From Protopterus annectens (taxonomy: Eukaryota; Chordata; Ceratodontiformes; Protopteridae): a DNA stretch of 64,000 nucleotides. This document shows positions 19,731 through 30,300 of this stretch, piece after piece. Each line of letters begins with the position of its first letter. The stretch's first letter is position 1. The translations under genes and the position numbers were made by a program. The stretch spans positions 1,504,157,928-1,504,221,927 of the forward strand of contig NC_056744.1 of the NCBI RefSeq assembly GCF_019279795.1, read 5' to 3'. The notes under the pieces are model-generated. The model worked only from the letters and a program-made list of their open reading frames with translations. It did no database searches and had not been told where the DNA came from.

Positions 19731-22137
19731 CTGATTTTCTATGTACTAACCAGGTTTCTATTCAGTCTAGTACTGATAACACTATTGTTGACAACCCGGG
19801 AGATGAATTTCCTGTGGAATCTCAATGTGAGGGGATAGTCTACAACAGTGGAGAGTTAAAAATTTATAATTATAGTGCCCACCCTATACTTCCTGAGTTT
19901 TTTACTACCTTTTCTAAAGGGATGAAATTTATACCTGATTTTAGTTTGGATTTAACTGATACTCTTGTTGAATTCAAACTATTTTTGAGAAAGTTGAACT
20001 TAGGGATTTTTTTCAAAAATGAAAAAAGTTTAAATGTAGCACAAGGAGGTGAATTAAAGAGAAAAAGCACTTTTACTCCCCCTATGTGCAACACTTTAAC
20101 ATCCTTTGAAAATGTGGTCAACGCACAGATATATGCTTTATATAAAAGATATAGGTATTCTAAGTATGACAAACAGTCCATAAGTGAGGTCATAGATGTG
20201 GTAGAATCCTTGTGTGATAAAAATATAAGGATTATGGCCGCTGACAAGGGAGGAGGCATAGTATTTTATGATCAGGAGAAATATATTAGTAAGATTTTTG
20301 AATTACTTAACAACTCAATGCAATACGTACCCTCTTCTTTGAATGAAGTTAATATTGCACATGGACGTATTGATTCATATTTGGAGGAATTTATTTTGGA
20401 AAATAGAATAAGTGAGGAAATGTATAGATTTCTAAAGGTCGAGTTTCCTATCCTTGCCACTATTAATGGTATTCCTAAGGTCCATAAGGATGTGAATGAT
20501 CCCCCATTTAGACCAATTATTTCTGGCAGTCCAAGTAAAGCTTTCCCCTTTGGCCAAGTGATCCATCACAAATTGAAACACATTTATAAAAAGGTGGATC
20601 ATATTATGAAAGACTCCTGGGAATTCTTAGGTATCTTTAAGCAGGATTTATGGAGTGCGAATCTTATCTTTGTTACAATTGATATCCAGGATTTATTTTC
20701 TAGCATTCCCAAGGAGGATGGTCTTGATAGATTCAACAGGAGTATTTCCAGGATAAGTGGGCTTGGACAAGATGTTATTTCTATGTTGATGGAATTTATG
20801 GACATAGTGTTGGATCATAATTATATCTTTTTTGAGGGGGAGTATTATAAACAGAAAACGGGCGTAGCTATGGGGACTGCATGTGCCCCTATATATGCCA
20901 ATTTAGTGCTGCTAGACTGGGAAATGGAATTTGTATTGAGCACCAGGTGGATGTTACAAATCAAGAAATATGTCAGATATTTGGATGACATATTTATTTT
21001 ATGGGAAGGTAGTGAAGAGAACTTATTGTTATTCATGAAATACATCAATGAAACTACTGAATATCTTAAATTTACACATCAATATGAACATACTGGCATT
21101 AATTACCTGGATGTATACATTTATAGCAAAGATGAATCCTTCCAGTCCCTCATTTACAGAAAGGACACGTTTAGTAACGGTTATTTACATTTTAGTAGTG
21201 CCCATTAAATTACAGCACTAAAAGGGGCATTATTAAGGGGCAGTGCATTAGAGCTGCTCGAATGACATCGGAGAGGGAGTATATGATCCAGGAGATGTCA
21301 TATATTGGCAAATTATTTTTAGATAAAAACTATCCCCCTAAAATGGTGAAGGATATCACTACATATGTTACTAATGAATGGGGACATAAATATAAACCCT
21401 TACTGGGGATTGGAAATGGAAATAGTCAAGATATTAGAGTCAATGACAATGTTAATGAAAGACTAGATGCGCAAAAAGAATACACTAAGGCATGCATAAT
21501 AAAATATGGTAGGCATACCAATGAAGTGAAAGATATAATTAGTACAAATTGGAACATTTTGACAAGTGATATGTCGATAAAAGATAAAGTGACATCCAGA
21601 CCACATTTTGTCCATAAGACTGGCAATAATCTAAAAAGAATTATTGAAATCAAATTTAAATACCAGCAGGAAAGGAAAATATTAAAAACAGGTACGAAGA
21701 AATGTGGTCAATGCAATTTTTGTCAATATATTTTGGATAAATCAAATATTGAACTAAAGAACAGCTTAAAAAGTAAGGTATGGTTCTGTAATGGGAATTG
21801 TTTAACTAAGCATATAGTATATTTGAGCGTTTGTCAGACCTGCATGAGTTTTTATGTGGGTAAGACTGACCGCTGTTTAAAGAATAGAATTTATGACCAT
21901 ACTTACTGTATGAGGAAATGTGACATCAATAATGCCTTGTCAAGACACTTGATTAAGAACCCCCAATGTAAGGTGTTTAAATTTGGAATTTTGGAAGTGG
22001 TTGTTCCAAATCCCCGAGGTGGCAATATTAAAGCTATAGTAGGGGAAAAGGAAATTAGATGGCAGATCCGGTTAGATGCAAGTACCCCCCCTGGTCTGAA
22101 TGAGGTTATTCCTACCAAACCACTTGTTAGGATTTAG
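19637..22137 (+). pseudogene. PLE1 ORF2, reverse transcriptase with GIY-YIG endonuclease (one frameshift)
   Basis: Replicative enzyme of the PLE. In order: an N-terminal block (KIYNYSAHPILPEFF), MAADKGGGIVF, GIPKVHK and RPIISGSPS, RT motif 3 with VTIDIQDLFSSIP, motif 4 GVAMGTACAP, catalytic RYLDDIFILW, INYLDVYIY, and RKDTFSNGYLHF. A CGQCNFC cluster follows, then the GIY-YIG endonuclease FYVGKTDRCLKNRIYDH and a C-terminal KEIRWQIRL block. The frame is broken near 21207: relative to the inverted arm two net bases are added after SSAH, giving an immediate TAA, and the rest (21208-22137) continues in another frame. Otherwise the protein is intact. It overlaps ORF1 in the -1 frame. Confidence 0.92.
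19640..19646 (+). promoter_or_regulatory. candidate -1 ribosomal frameshift site T TTT TTA
   Basis: In the ORF1 frame the codons read TGT TTT TTA GAG, so the heptamer T TTT TTA has the canonical X XXY YYZ phase. A -1 slip here enters the ORF2 frame directly (next codons AGA GGA). ORF2 is exactly in the -1 frame and open at this point. No strong downstream stem is evident by eye. Alternatively ORF2 starts at its own ATG at 19637. Confidence 0.55.
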
Positions 22138-22719
22138 TACAAATGGGCTGATGTATTTGTACATTTTGATGGTTTAGAAGCATACTTTATTATGTTCTTT
22201 TTATGCTTAAGGGGTTGAACTATGCAAGTATGTTTAAGGTCACGTATGGTAATGATTGTATATACGGTCATGGCATGGTAATGATTGGCACTGTATCCAG
22301 ATGTTACTAGGTATTTCATACACATATACTTTACCAAATAAGACCTATAGGTGATAAACCTATATTTTTTTAAATGTTATGTGCTATATATGCAGTGTTT
22401 AGTAGATATTAGCAGTGTACAGGGTTCAGATATATTAATTATTATGCATATGGATTTTGTACACAACTTTATAAGGTTTTTAAATTATGGTGTATTTACA
22501 CATATTTTATTCTTATATTGTTGATGGATATTTTTGTATAAGAGACTAGCTTAATGAAAGTGGTATATAAATCTTATAGCATACTACATATTATTATGCT
22601 GTCGCATTAAGGTTTTGATATAAGGATTTTAAGTTTTAAAATTGTTTAATTGAACAATTAACATTAAAAAAGGCGGGCTTTTTATGTATATAATGTGATG
22701 AATTTTAGTAACTGATGTT

Positions 22720-22750
22720 CTGATGAAGGCAGTTTTACACTGAAGAAAGC
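22720..22750 (+). ncRNA. hammerhead-like motif, PLE1 3' end
   Basis: CTGATGA at 22720-22726 and GAAA at 22745-22748, with the same CAGT/ACTG stem as in the pLTR copy, about 125 bases before the element end. Confidence 0.4.
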
Positions 22751-22840
22751 GCTTAACCAATAAACGTTTTGTCTCCGGTCTAGTTTCCAGTTTCCTGGTG
22801 TGATTTACGCTGGTTCTCTGGCGTTTTGTGTTGCTTTTCA

Positions 22841-22874
22841 CTTGGTTGGACACTGGGATTTTTTCTACTAGTTG
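22841..22874 (+). repeat. 34-nt PLE1 terminal extension, 3' end
   Basis: Identical to 18443-18476 and directly followed by the right target duplication. Confidence 0.9.
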
Positions 22875-22888
22875 TTAAACTAAACAGA
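22875..22888. repeat. PLE1 target-site duplication, right
   Basis: TTAAACTAAACAGA, identical to 14912-14925. Confidence 0.93.
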
Positions 22889-22979
22889 CTCGATAACATT
22901 CAATGTAAAATCTAAGGGAAATAAAATTAATGCAAAAATATTAATGTATTTTTTTTTTTTAAAAATGTATCATTGCAAG

Positions 22980-23830
22980 TAAATATAAAAATGTTCTAAA
23001 TATAAATAATTACACACAAAATTTAAATTCATTAAAACCATTACAAGTCCATGGACTGCAACTTTAGAACACTAAATATACTAACATTGTTCTTCAAGCC
23101 GAGGAGTCTTGGCATTCAGTCTAAGTTGTGAATTTAATTCTCTGGCCTACAAAATAGTCTTCCAGGGTCCATTCCCTGGGATTAACTTTTATGTTTTCCA
23201 GTATAGCAAATAATTTTTTTTTGTACAGACTTTTGAATGCTTATATAATTTTTCAAATTCTGTTTACCAGTGTCATAATAGTGCTCATAGACCTGTTTAT
23301 TAAGTCCTCTCCATCTTCCTGACATAAAATGCATTATAAGACACTCAAACAGCAATGTGTACCACCCTTTTTGTTAAACAGTTAGCACTGTTAGCTAAAT
23401 AAATCTTGGGGGGTTGTCCTACAAAGATGGTGTCATACTCAAGAATATAGGGACACCATTAACAGCTTCCACATTTGTGCATGCCTTTTTTCGTGGTAGA
23501 AGGTGGGACGTAAACTTTTTTCAAAAATATTTTTTATATTACTACTCCTTTTGTATGCAATAATGGGTTTCTCACCAATCACATCTACCACATTCCAACT
23601 GATGTTAAAAATATACCAATATTTATATAAAATTTTCTTCACTTCAACATCTAGTGGATGGAAACTTACGATTAAACTTCTATCGAAGTCCAATGAATCC
23701 TCAATTGTCCATGAACCTGTAATGATTTTAATGAATTTAATGATTTTTGTGTAATTATTTATATTTAGAAGATTTTTACAGTTACTTGTAATAACACATT
23801 TTTTAAAAAATATACATATTTTTTGCATTC
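22980..23830 (-). pseudogene. PLE5 coding remnant (RT C-terminal region and GIY-YIG endonuclease)
   Basis: Minus-strand open segment 23828-23439 contains KKILYKYWYIF, EKPIIAYKRSSN and IKNIFEKS. These align in order with DIISTNWNIL, SRPHFVHKTGNN and LKRIIEIK of PLE1. Further left, past several stops, FYVRKMERT followed by a YEHYYDTG-like stretch is a degraded endonuclease block in which the glycine of the second motif is Arg. Strongly decayed, AT-rich and much older than PLE1. Confidence 0.65.
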
Positions 23831-24047
23831 ATTTTTATTATATTGAAAAATTTTATTTCCCCTAGATTTTACACTGAATGTTAGAGTCTATTTAGTGTTA
23901 TTCTAATTTTGTTATATAATTTTAAAAATATACTATTTTTACTCTATACATATTGCATTTTGTATGACGTCTGAGACATCTGAAGAACAATATGAGCAGA
24001 GAATGCAATATCTGGTATGAGTACTGTAAAGGAAAACTCCACCTTAG

Positions 24048-24190
24048 AACTCAAAAAACATTTATAGGTTCATAGGTTAGTACTAGGCTAACTGCCCTTG
24101 CGAGCCATTGTAAGCGTAGCCAATTATCCCTTGTGAGATTCAAACCCTGCACCTTGTAAAGCAAACACCTTAACCATTAGGTCACCCTCT
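24048..24190 (-). mobile_element. tRNA-derived SINE with an L2-type LINE tail
   Basis: Minus strand begins GTGACCTAATGGTTAAGG (A-box-like), continues to GGTTTGAATCT (B-box-like) and then TTGGCTACGCTTAC, and ends in GTTAGCCTAGTACTAACC and ATGAACCTATAAA. The last 65 bases match the 3' tail of LINE-B (26400-26470) almost base for base. SINEs that borrow a LINE's tail are recognised by that LINE's reverse transcriptase, so this SINE is probably a parasite of the LINE-A/B family. Confidence 0.8.
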
Positions 24191-24921
24191 TTTTTTTCAT
24201 TGCATCGTTGTTTTCCAGCTATTTTAATGCCTCAAAATCATTCCAAGTGCCTCTTTTACAATTTTAATGCATTTCCCTCAAAATGGCGGATGATGGGGCC
24301 TGCCTTGGTAACGCGATCTTGTTTTCTTGCTTTCATTCCTTCTTCCCAGAATACATTTCAAGTCCTCTTTATAGCAGTCATGATAGACATAAGGAAGTGC
24401 TGTTGTTTTCACATGCCATTAAGACAGAATGGCAGGACTGTGAAGCACTGTCATCTAAACACACCTTCTGTAACAGAGCTACTTCAGTGTTTCCCTGAAT
24501 GAGCCTCATTTGTGTGTCTGTCAGAGTTTGTTCTATGCTACTTCCAATGCCTTCAGTGGGAAGTTTTTTTCTCTTTCATGAATGATGCAGAATTAAAATG
24601 TGCTTTACTAGTTCCTCAACTGTTTATGTCATGTTCACCTTCCTTTTTATCTATTTTCTATTTATTTATACCTTAGTAACCAGGAAACTGAACTGGTCCC
24701 AGGACCTTTTTCAGCCACAACTTGGGCTACACTGGCAAAGATAACAAGTATTAAATGCATTTAGCAATATAAAGAAAAATAATGCTGACATAAAGACATT
24801 GACCAAGACTGCATGTGCAATACATAGCTAATGTGTGACAGCGACCAAGTGAAACATTCAACATTTACTAGAATGTATACATTAATAATGTTTAACTCTA
24901 CTTTTATAAATTGTATGCACC

Positions 24922-24923
<2 letters not shown>
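24191..24923. other. unassigned
   Basis: A 100-codon open frame at 24200-24502 has no recognisable domain and no conserved neighbour. I see nothing that supports a gene. Confidence 0.5.

Positions 24924-24972
<49 letters not shown>
24924..24972. repeat. (TA)n microsatellite
   Basis: About 24 uninterrupted TA units next to the left end of PLE2. Confidence 0.97.
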
Positions 24973-25130
24973 GTATATCAATAAGCAAAAACAAAACTCC
25001 CCCACAGGATAAGAGTCTCACTACAAAAAAGTAGTAAACTATAATCCAGTGCATATGCTAGTAACGAGACAGCCAGGCTCTTCGTAGATTCAGATATTTA
25101 TTGACAACATATAAATCAAAGAGGTAAGTG

Positions 25131-25155
25131 CTTTCGCTAAAAAGCTTCTTCAGAC
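25131..25155 (-). ncRNA. hammerhead-like terminal motif of PLE2
   Basis: Minus strand: CTGAAGA, A, GCT, TTTT, AGC, GAAAGC. A three-base stem II pairs exactly between the core words. LINE-B is inserted immediately upstream. Confidence 0.4.
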
Positions 25156-26475
25156 CCCACACAGTTTGGGTTTGTAAAAGGCAGATTATGCCTCCTAAAC
25201 CTGATCGACTTCTTTGAAGTAGTCACCAAAGCCATAGATGAGGGTAAGGTGGTTCACACAGCCTATCTAGATATCGCCAAGGGCATTCAACACCATCCCC
25301 CACTCTGGAATTATAGATAAACTCACTAAAATAGGTATAAATCCCTATGTCACAAGATGGGTTGCCAACTGGCTTACTGACAGAACCCACACCGTGAAAG
25401 TAGCAGACTCCAAATCAGAATTCAGACCAGTGACAAGTGGAGTACCACAGGGTCCAGTCCTGGGTCCTCTCCTGTTTGGCATCTACTTCTCTGAAGTACA
25501 GGCTAACACAGAAGGTCTTTGGCTAACTAAATTTGCAGATGACTGCAAACTAGGAGCCATAATCAAAACTCCTAATGATGTGGACATCCTACAAAAGGGC
25601 CTTACTGAGACAGATGCCTGGTGTCAAAGACATGGTCTCAAGCTCAATGCCAAAAAGTGCATTGTCATCCCCTTTGGTAAAAACTCTGTACCCATGAACT
25701 ACCACATAGGTGGTAGTCTACTTAACACTGAATGTTTGATAAGAGACCTTGGGACACAGGTGGACAGTAGTCTCTCCTTTGATAATCACATCACCACAGT
25801 GGTCAGGAAATCCTTCTATGTGGCACACCTCATCAGAAAAGGTTTCTCATCCAGAAAAAAAGAGGTCATTGTTCCCCTCTAGTCATCACTCATTAGACCC
25901 ATTATAGAGTACAACGCCCCTTTTGGTATGTACCTCACAAGACATCTACAACAACTGGAAAGGCCGTAAAAATGCCTCATAAAGAGGATTACTGGCCTCA
26001 AACAGATGCCTTACGAAGACCATCTCAAGAACTACAGCTTTACTCCGTCGCACATCGCCTACTCAAAGGCGATCTCAGTCTAACATACAAAGCTATGCTA
26101 AACCTAGAGCTGTTGGACATGCTCCACTTAAAGAAATCCCAACCCCCTGAGCTACACGCTCTAAGGACCTAAACCTTGTCACCACAATAAACAGAACATG
26201 CTGGAGGGATAGATTCCTGTCCCAGAGACTTCCCATACTCTGGAACAGACTACCTATCTTTGTCAAACAGAGCTCCTCATTAATACTCTTCAAGAAAAAT
26301 CTTGATGATTGGATGGGTAATAGTAAATTCACCCCAGGGATCACTTCTGTGGTTCTGCTTGTCAAGGGCACAGGAAAATAATTTTCTTGGGTGGCGAAAG
26401 CCAGGGTACCTTTTTGGCTAGGCTTGTATAGGCCCTAGGGCCAATAGCCTAGTACCTACCTATGAACCTATATAA
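25154..26475 (+). pseudogene. LINE-B, 5'-truncated L2/CR1-type LINE (RT palm to 3' tail)
   Basis: Begins in the RT fingers (QFGFVKGR equivalent), with SGVPQGPVLGPLLFG, the catalytic KFADDCKLGA, GTQVDSSLSFDNHI and SLIRPIIEYNAPFGM, and ends LDDWMG and KFTPGITS. Most is open in one frame (25394-25882); stops and shifts occur at about 25300 and 25880. The 3' end carries 'ggctaggcttgtatagg' and 'gccaatagcctagtacc'. It is closely related to LINE-A and inserted in the 3' end of the PLE2 inverted arm. 5' truncation is typical for LINE insertions. Confidence 0.85.
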
Positions 26476-26788
26476 CCACAAACAATTCCACTCTCCTTAT
26501 ACATGCATCTTCTTTAAAATTATCAAATCATAAACAAGCATTAATTAAGTTAAAGTTACAGTACTTATAAAACATTTATAATAAACAGTTAAAACCTTGT
26601 AAATGCCAAGGCAGATAAGCTAAAAAACTAATAATATATATCTATTGATATAATACCTATTAAACTAATACAGCAAATAATAAATAACAACAGGGGTAAC
26701 AAGGAAGGGATACAGATATTACTTCCGTACCCTCGTATTTCTAAGCATCGGTTTAATGGATGCGCTTTCATTTAAACCTAAATCTCTG
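26476..26788 (-). other. PLE2 inverted-arm 3' UTR
   Basis: AT-rich non-coding sequence downstream of the minus-strand endonuclease of PLE2, extending to the LINE-B insertion. No other feature seen. Confidence 0.55.
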
Positions 26789-27925
26789 TCAGCCCTGAGA
26801 ACAATAATCCTCTCTGCTTTTGGCATACTTTCTAATATTAGTTTCTCTAATCTGTGGATATATAACCTCCAAAACCCTAAAACTGAACTTATGTGTTTCC
26901 CCTGCTACTGCAATATGTTTGGAAAGGGTGTTATGCTCTGATTTAATCTTAATGCTGTATATATGCTCTCTTATTCTGTTCTTAAGGGCTGTATTCATCT
27001 TGCCCACATAAAATGAATGGCAGAGGTCACACTCAGCTAAGTACACTACATTGGAAGTAGCACAAGTTGCTTCAACCTTGAAGGTAAATTCCCTATCCAA
27101 GTCCGGGTGAATGAACTTATTTGAAGTATTAATGAATGTACAAAAATTGCACTTCTCACAAGGTCGTGTGGAAACAGTATTATTTGAATCAATCTTAGCA
27201 GTGTTGCCATAACACAAAAGCCTTCTCTAATTCTTTCTACTTCTGTAAAGGAATCTAGGTCTATCACCTACTATTCCACCTAATGCTGAATCAACCTTCA
27301 AAATGGACCAATATTTACTAAAAATCTCAAATAGTTCCTTGTTATCCTGAGTAAAGAACGATGGAACCCTAAGTTGTTCCATAGGTTGCTTCTGTGGAAG
27401 TATCACATTCCTACTTGGTCCAAAACAGGAGGTAGCAACTGTGTCTTAAAGATCACTGACGATGGACAAATTCTCTCGTATTTCATCTGGTCAGTAACCT
27501 CTGCTAGTAAGTCTACCACATAATTCATCTAATTCTCTCTTGAACCCTTCAAATGTAGGGTTCAACCTAGAGGTCCTCATCCCTTGTCCTTTAACCAAGT
27601 TCTTAAAACTAAAATTCGGATGCATGCTCGATCTATTCAATAGGCAGTTCCTATGGCAGAGTTTCTGAAAGACCCCAGTATTAATCAATCCATTCCCCAA
27701 TTTCTCAATATAGAGATCCAGATATTCTATCTTCTCCTCTGATGACTCCATGGTAAACTTTAAACATTCAGTCAACCCATTCACCATCTCATGAAACTCA
27801 ACTAACTCTTGTTGACTTCCACTCCAAAGAAAAAATAAATCATTGACAAAAACACTGATAGAAAATCACATGTTGCTTATAAGGCTCTGTTCTAAATAAT
27901 ATAGTATTCTCCCAATACAGTTTAT
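26789..27925 (-). pseudogene. PLE2 inverted-arm RT C-terminus and GIY-YIG endonuclease
   Basis: From right to left: degenerate YLDD region near 27840, TMESSEEKIEYLDLYIEKL, FQKLCHRNCLLN, FKNLVKGQGMRTSRL, then after a frame change CEKCNFCTFI (cysteine cluster) and VVYLAECDLCHSFYVGKM with LKNRIREHIY (GIY-YIG endonuclease). The protein is the same family as the plus copy at 27930-30130 and distinct from PLE1. At least two frameshifts are present. Confidence 0.8.
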
Positions 27926-27929
27926 CTGT

Positions 27930-30130
27930 TATTCGAAAGCTTGCTAGACAGTATAGCGTTTTTAGAACGTAAGCGTACTTATCAGAAAAAAGTGAAAATT
28001 TTGAGGGACATTAATGATTTTAAAACTGGGAATGTCTTTATGTGGCCTAAGGCTGGACAACATTCACATCACTTGAATGGTGTACAGGACAATATTACTG
28101 TTAGTGATGTTCCTACTGTTAAAGCGAATAGTACTTTAGTCAGTTCATCTGATGGTCACAACAATGATGTGAATAATGCGAATGATTTTGCTGATGTTAA
28201 TAATGTAATTTCATCATCTGCTGTTAATATACAATCTGTTCATATTGAGGGCAATTGTGTTACTAGTGCTGAAGGTGAAGTATCTAACCAGAATAGGAAT
28301 TTATATCCTACTACTATTGTGACATAAGGGGTTCAAGCATCTAGAGCACAGGATAGGGTAGTTAGACCCAAAACTAATTACTTAAATAAAGTAGTTAATG
28401 GATGCAGTAGAAGTGGTATACCTGACATCGATACAACAGGACATCCCCCTTTTCTACTCCCCATCAATCTAAACAGGGGTATGAGGCAACCGAGATTGGT
28501 GAGTTGAGGTTGCCAGAAACGCAAGTTTTCAGGGGACAGAGTTACAGGTCAAACCATCAGGAAGATGTGGGGGAATGCCATGAATCATTAGTTTGGAATA
28601 TCTCTCAATACCAGCTGACACCTGAAGAGTTTAGGGTGTTGAATAAGGGACTAAAACTTTATACCTACATGTGAGAGCAAGGTAACTGATACCATCTTAT
28701 CTGAAAGTTTTTTTGTCGAAATATTATGTTGCGTATGCAATTTGGTGACAACATTGGACAGTAACGTTCGTTTAGGAAATTGAGCACTTATGTACCAATT
28801 AATAATCCCTTGGTTGATGTTTATTTGAAGTTAACAGAAGAGGAGATTTTCAAATATTATGATAGTAAGTCTCTAAATAGGAGGCGACGAACAAGGAACA
28901 ATTTGAGTTATAGTGAGAGGCAGGCCTTGAGAAATTTACAGATTAATAATAGGATTTCAATAAATCCAGCAGATAAAGGAGGTCTTAGTGTTATTATGGA
29001 TTATACCCTGTATGCTAGATCAATGGAAAGCATGTTAAGTGAGCAGAAATATTATAAGCTTATCACTTTAGAAGAAGTACATCATATTATGTCTTCCGTT
29101 TTGGTGGCATTATTGGATGATTTGAGAAGTGGCCAGATAACAGCTGATGTATTTGGGTATTTAAAAGTTGATTATCCATTAATATCTTTGGTACACGGTT
29201 TACCGAAGTCCATAAACAGCCAATTGATCCAACTAGGAGGCCAATTGTGGCAGGTGGAGGTTGGGTGATGGAACCATTGTCCCTTTATGTGGAGAAGCAT
29301 TTACGACCAGTAATAGATAAGAATACTAGTCTTGAAAGATTCTAAACAATTTCTCATTGAACTTTATGAGTGTACCACTAATGTTGACATCTTACAGGGA
29401 GTGACTTTTGTCGCCATGGATGTTCAGTCACTCTTCACCAATATTCCCAATGGTTTGGGTGTAAAATATCTCCATGAGTATTTAACTGTACATGGTGAAT
29501 ATGACCCTATACAGACAAATTTTATCATTTGTTGGAAATAGTTCTTGAGAAGAATGTCTTTAGCTTCAATGGGAAAATGTATATTCCCATTGGGAAAATA
29601 CTATATTATTTAGAACAGAGCCTTATAAGCAACATGTGATTTTCTATTGGCGTTTTCTTGATGATTTGTTTTTTCTTTGGAGTGGTAGTCAACAAGAGTT
29701 AGTTGAGTTCCATGAGATGGTGAATGGGTTGACCGAATGTTTAAAGTTTACCATGGAGTCATCAGTGGAGAAGATAAAATATCTGGATCTCTATATTGAG
29801 AAATTGGGGAATGGATCGATTAATACCTGGGGTCTTTCAGAAGCCCTGCCATAGGAACTGCTTATTGAATAGATCAAGCATGCATCCTAATTTTATTTTT
29901 AAGAACTTGGTTAAAGGACAATGGATGACGGCCTCTAGGTTGAACCCTACATTTGAAGGGTTCAAGAGAGAATTAGATGACTTATGTGGTAGACTTACTA
30001 GCAGAGGTTACCGACCAGATGAAATACGACAGAATTTGTCCATCGTCAGTGATCTTAGAGACACCGTTGTTACCCCCTATTTTGGACCAAGTAGAAATGT
30101 GATACTTCCACAGAAGCAACCCATGGAAAA
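27930..30130 (+). pseudogene. PLE2 plus copy, ORF1 tail and ORF2 (truncated)
   Basis: 27941-28327 is the end of an ORF1-like protein (KVKILRDINDFKTGN). ORF2 pieces follow in several frames: INPADKGGLSVIMDY (28920-29000), YPLISLVHGLPK (29170-29210), VTFVAMDVQSLFTNIPNG (29400-29450, RT motif 3), FYWRFLDDLFFLWSGS (29640-29690, catalytic DD), YLDLYIEKL, NCLLNRSSMHPN. The expected motif 4 region between about 29585 and 29600 is missing, so there is an internal deletion. The frame ends abruptly at 30130 where DIRS-B begins. Confidence 0.8.
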
Positions 30131-30262
30131 AAGTACAGTTGTGTACCTACCATAAATGTAGATGTTCGAGTGTATTCACTGTTGCAGTCATTACACTTGG
30201 GTTATCCTGCTGGCAGGCCACCTGCAGCCGGCCAGAATTCCAAAGTCTAGGTCCGGCGTCGG
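30131..30262. repeat. DIRS-B left terminal repeat
   Basis: Starts at the PLE2 junction. Its outer ~60 bases (gtacagttgtgtacc, then tagatgttcgagtg) are inverted at 30518-30580, and 'cactgttgcagtcattac' recurs directly at 30602. Confidence 0.75.
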
Positions 30263-30300
30263 TTGCTGTCGCTTCTTCCCTGATGTCAGAGCGCCAAGGG

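Larger units (their letters stand above)
14926..22874 (+). mobile_element. PLE1, young endonuclease-positive Penelope-like element
   Basis: A single insertion bounded by a perfect 14-bp target duplication. It contains an inverted partial copy (14926-17022), a 16-bp filler, a tandem 5'-truncated copy (17039-18476) and a full copy (18443-22874). The tandem and full copies share the 34-nt block 18443-18476. The full copy encodes ORF1 and an RT-endonuclease ORF2. The copies differ by only a few bases over 1.4-2.1 kb, so the insertion is recent. The protein motifs resemble the Neptune/Poseidon groups of PLEs; which one needs a tree. Confidence 0.92.
14586..24030 (-). mobile_element. PLE5, old Penelope-like element interrupted by PLE1
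   Basis: Minus-strand PLE sequence: coding remnant 23830-22980, then 3' UTR at 22980-22889 continuing at 14912-14586 on the far side of PLE1. A short inverted copy of the 3' UTR lies at 23725-24025. 'caataaaattt' and 'attgcattctc' style words occur in both arms in opposite orientation. The terminal hammerhead-like motif sits at 14659-14696. Continuity across PLE1 is supported by the 14-bp duplication on both sides of the insertion. Confidence 0.6.
24976..30130 (+). mobile_element. PLE2, Penelope-like element with inverted arm
   Basis: A minus-oriented 3' portion (24976-27925, interrupted by LINE-B at 25154-26475) is joined head to head to a plus-oriented copy (27926-30130). The junction repeat is visible: 27840-27920 is the reverse complement of 29590-29640 and its surroundings. 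The plus copy starts inside ORF1 and is cut at 30130 by DIRS-B. The left boundary is approximate. Confidence 0.75.

Noticed and set aside
24200..24502. 100-codon plus-strand frame as a small gene
   Set aside because: No recognisable motif, no conservation evidence, and overlapping frames of similar length.
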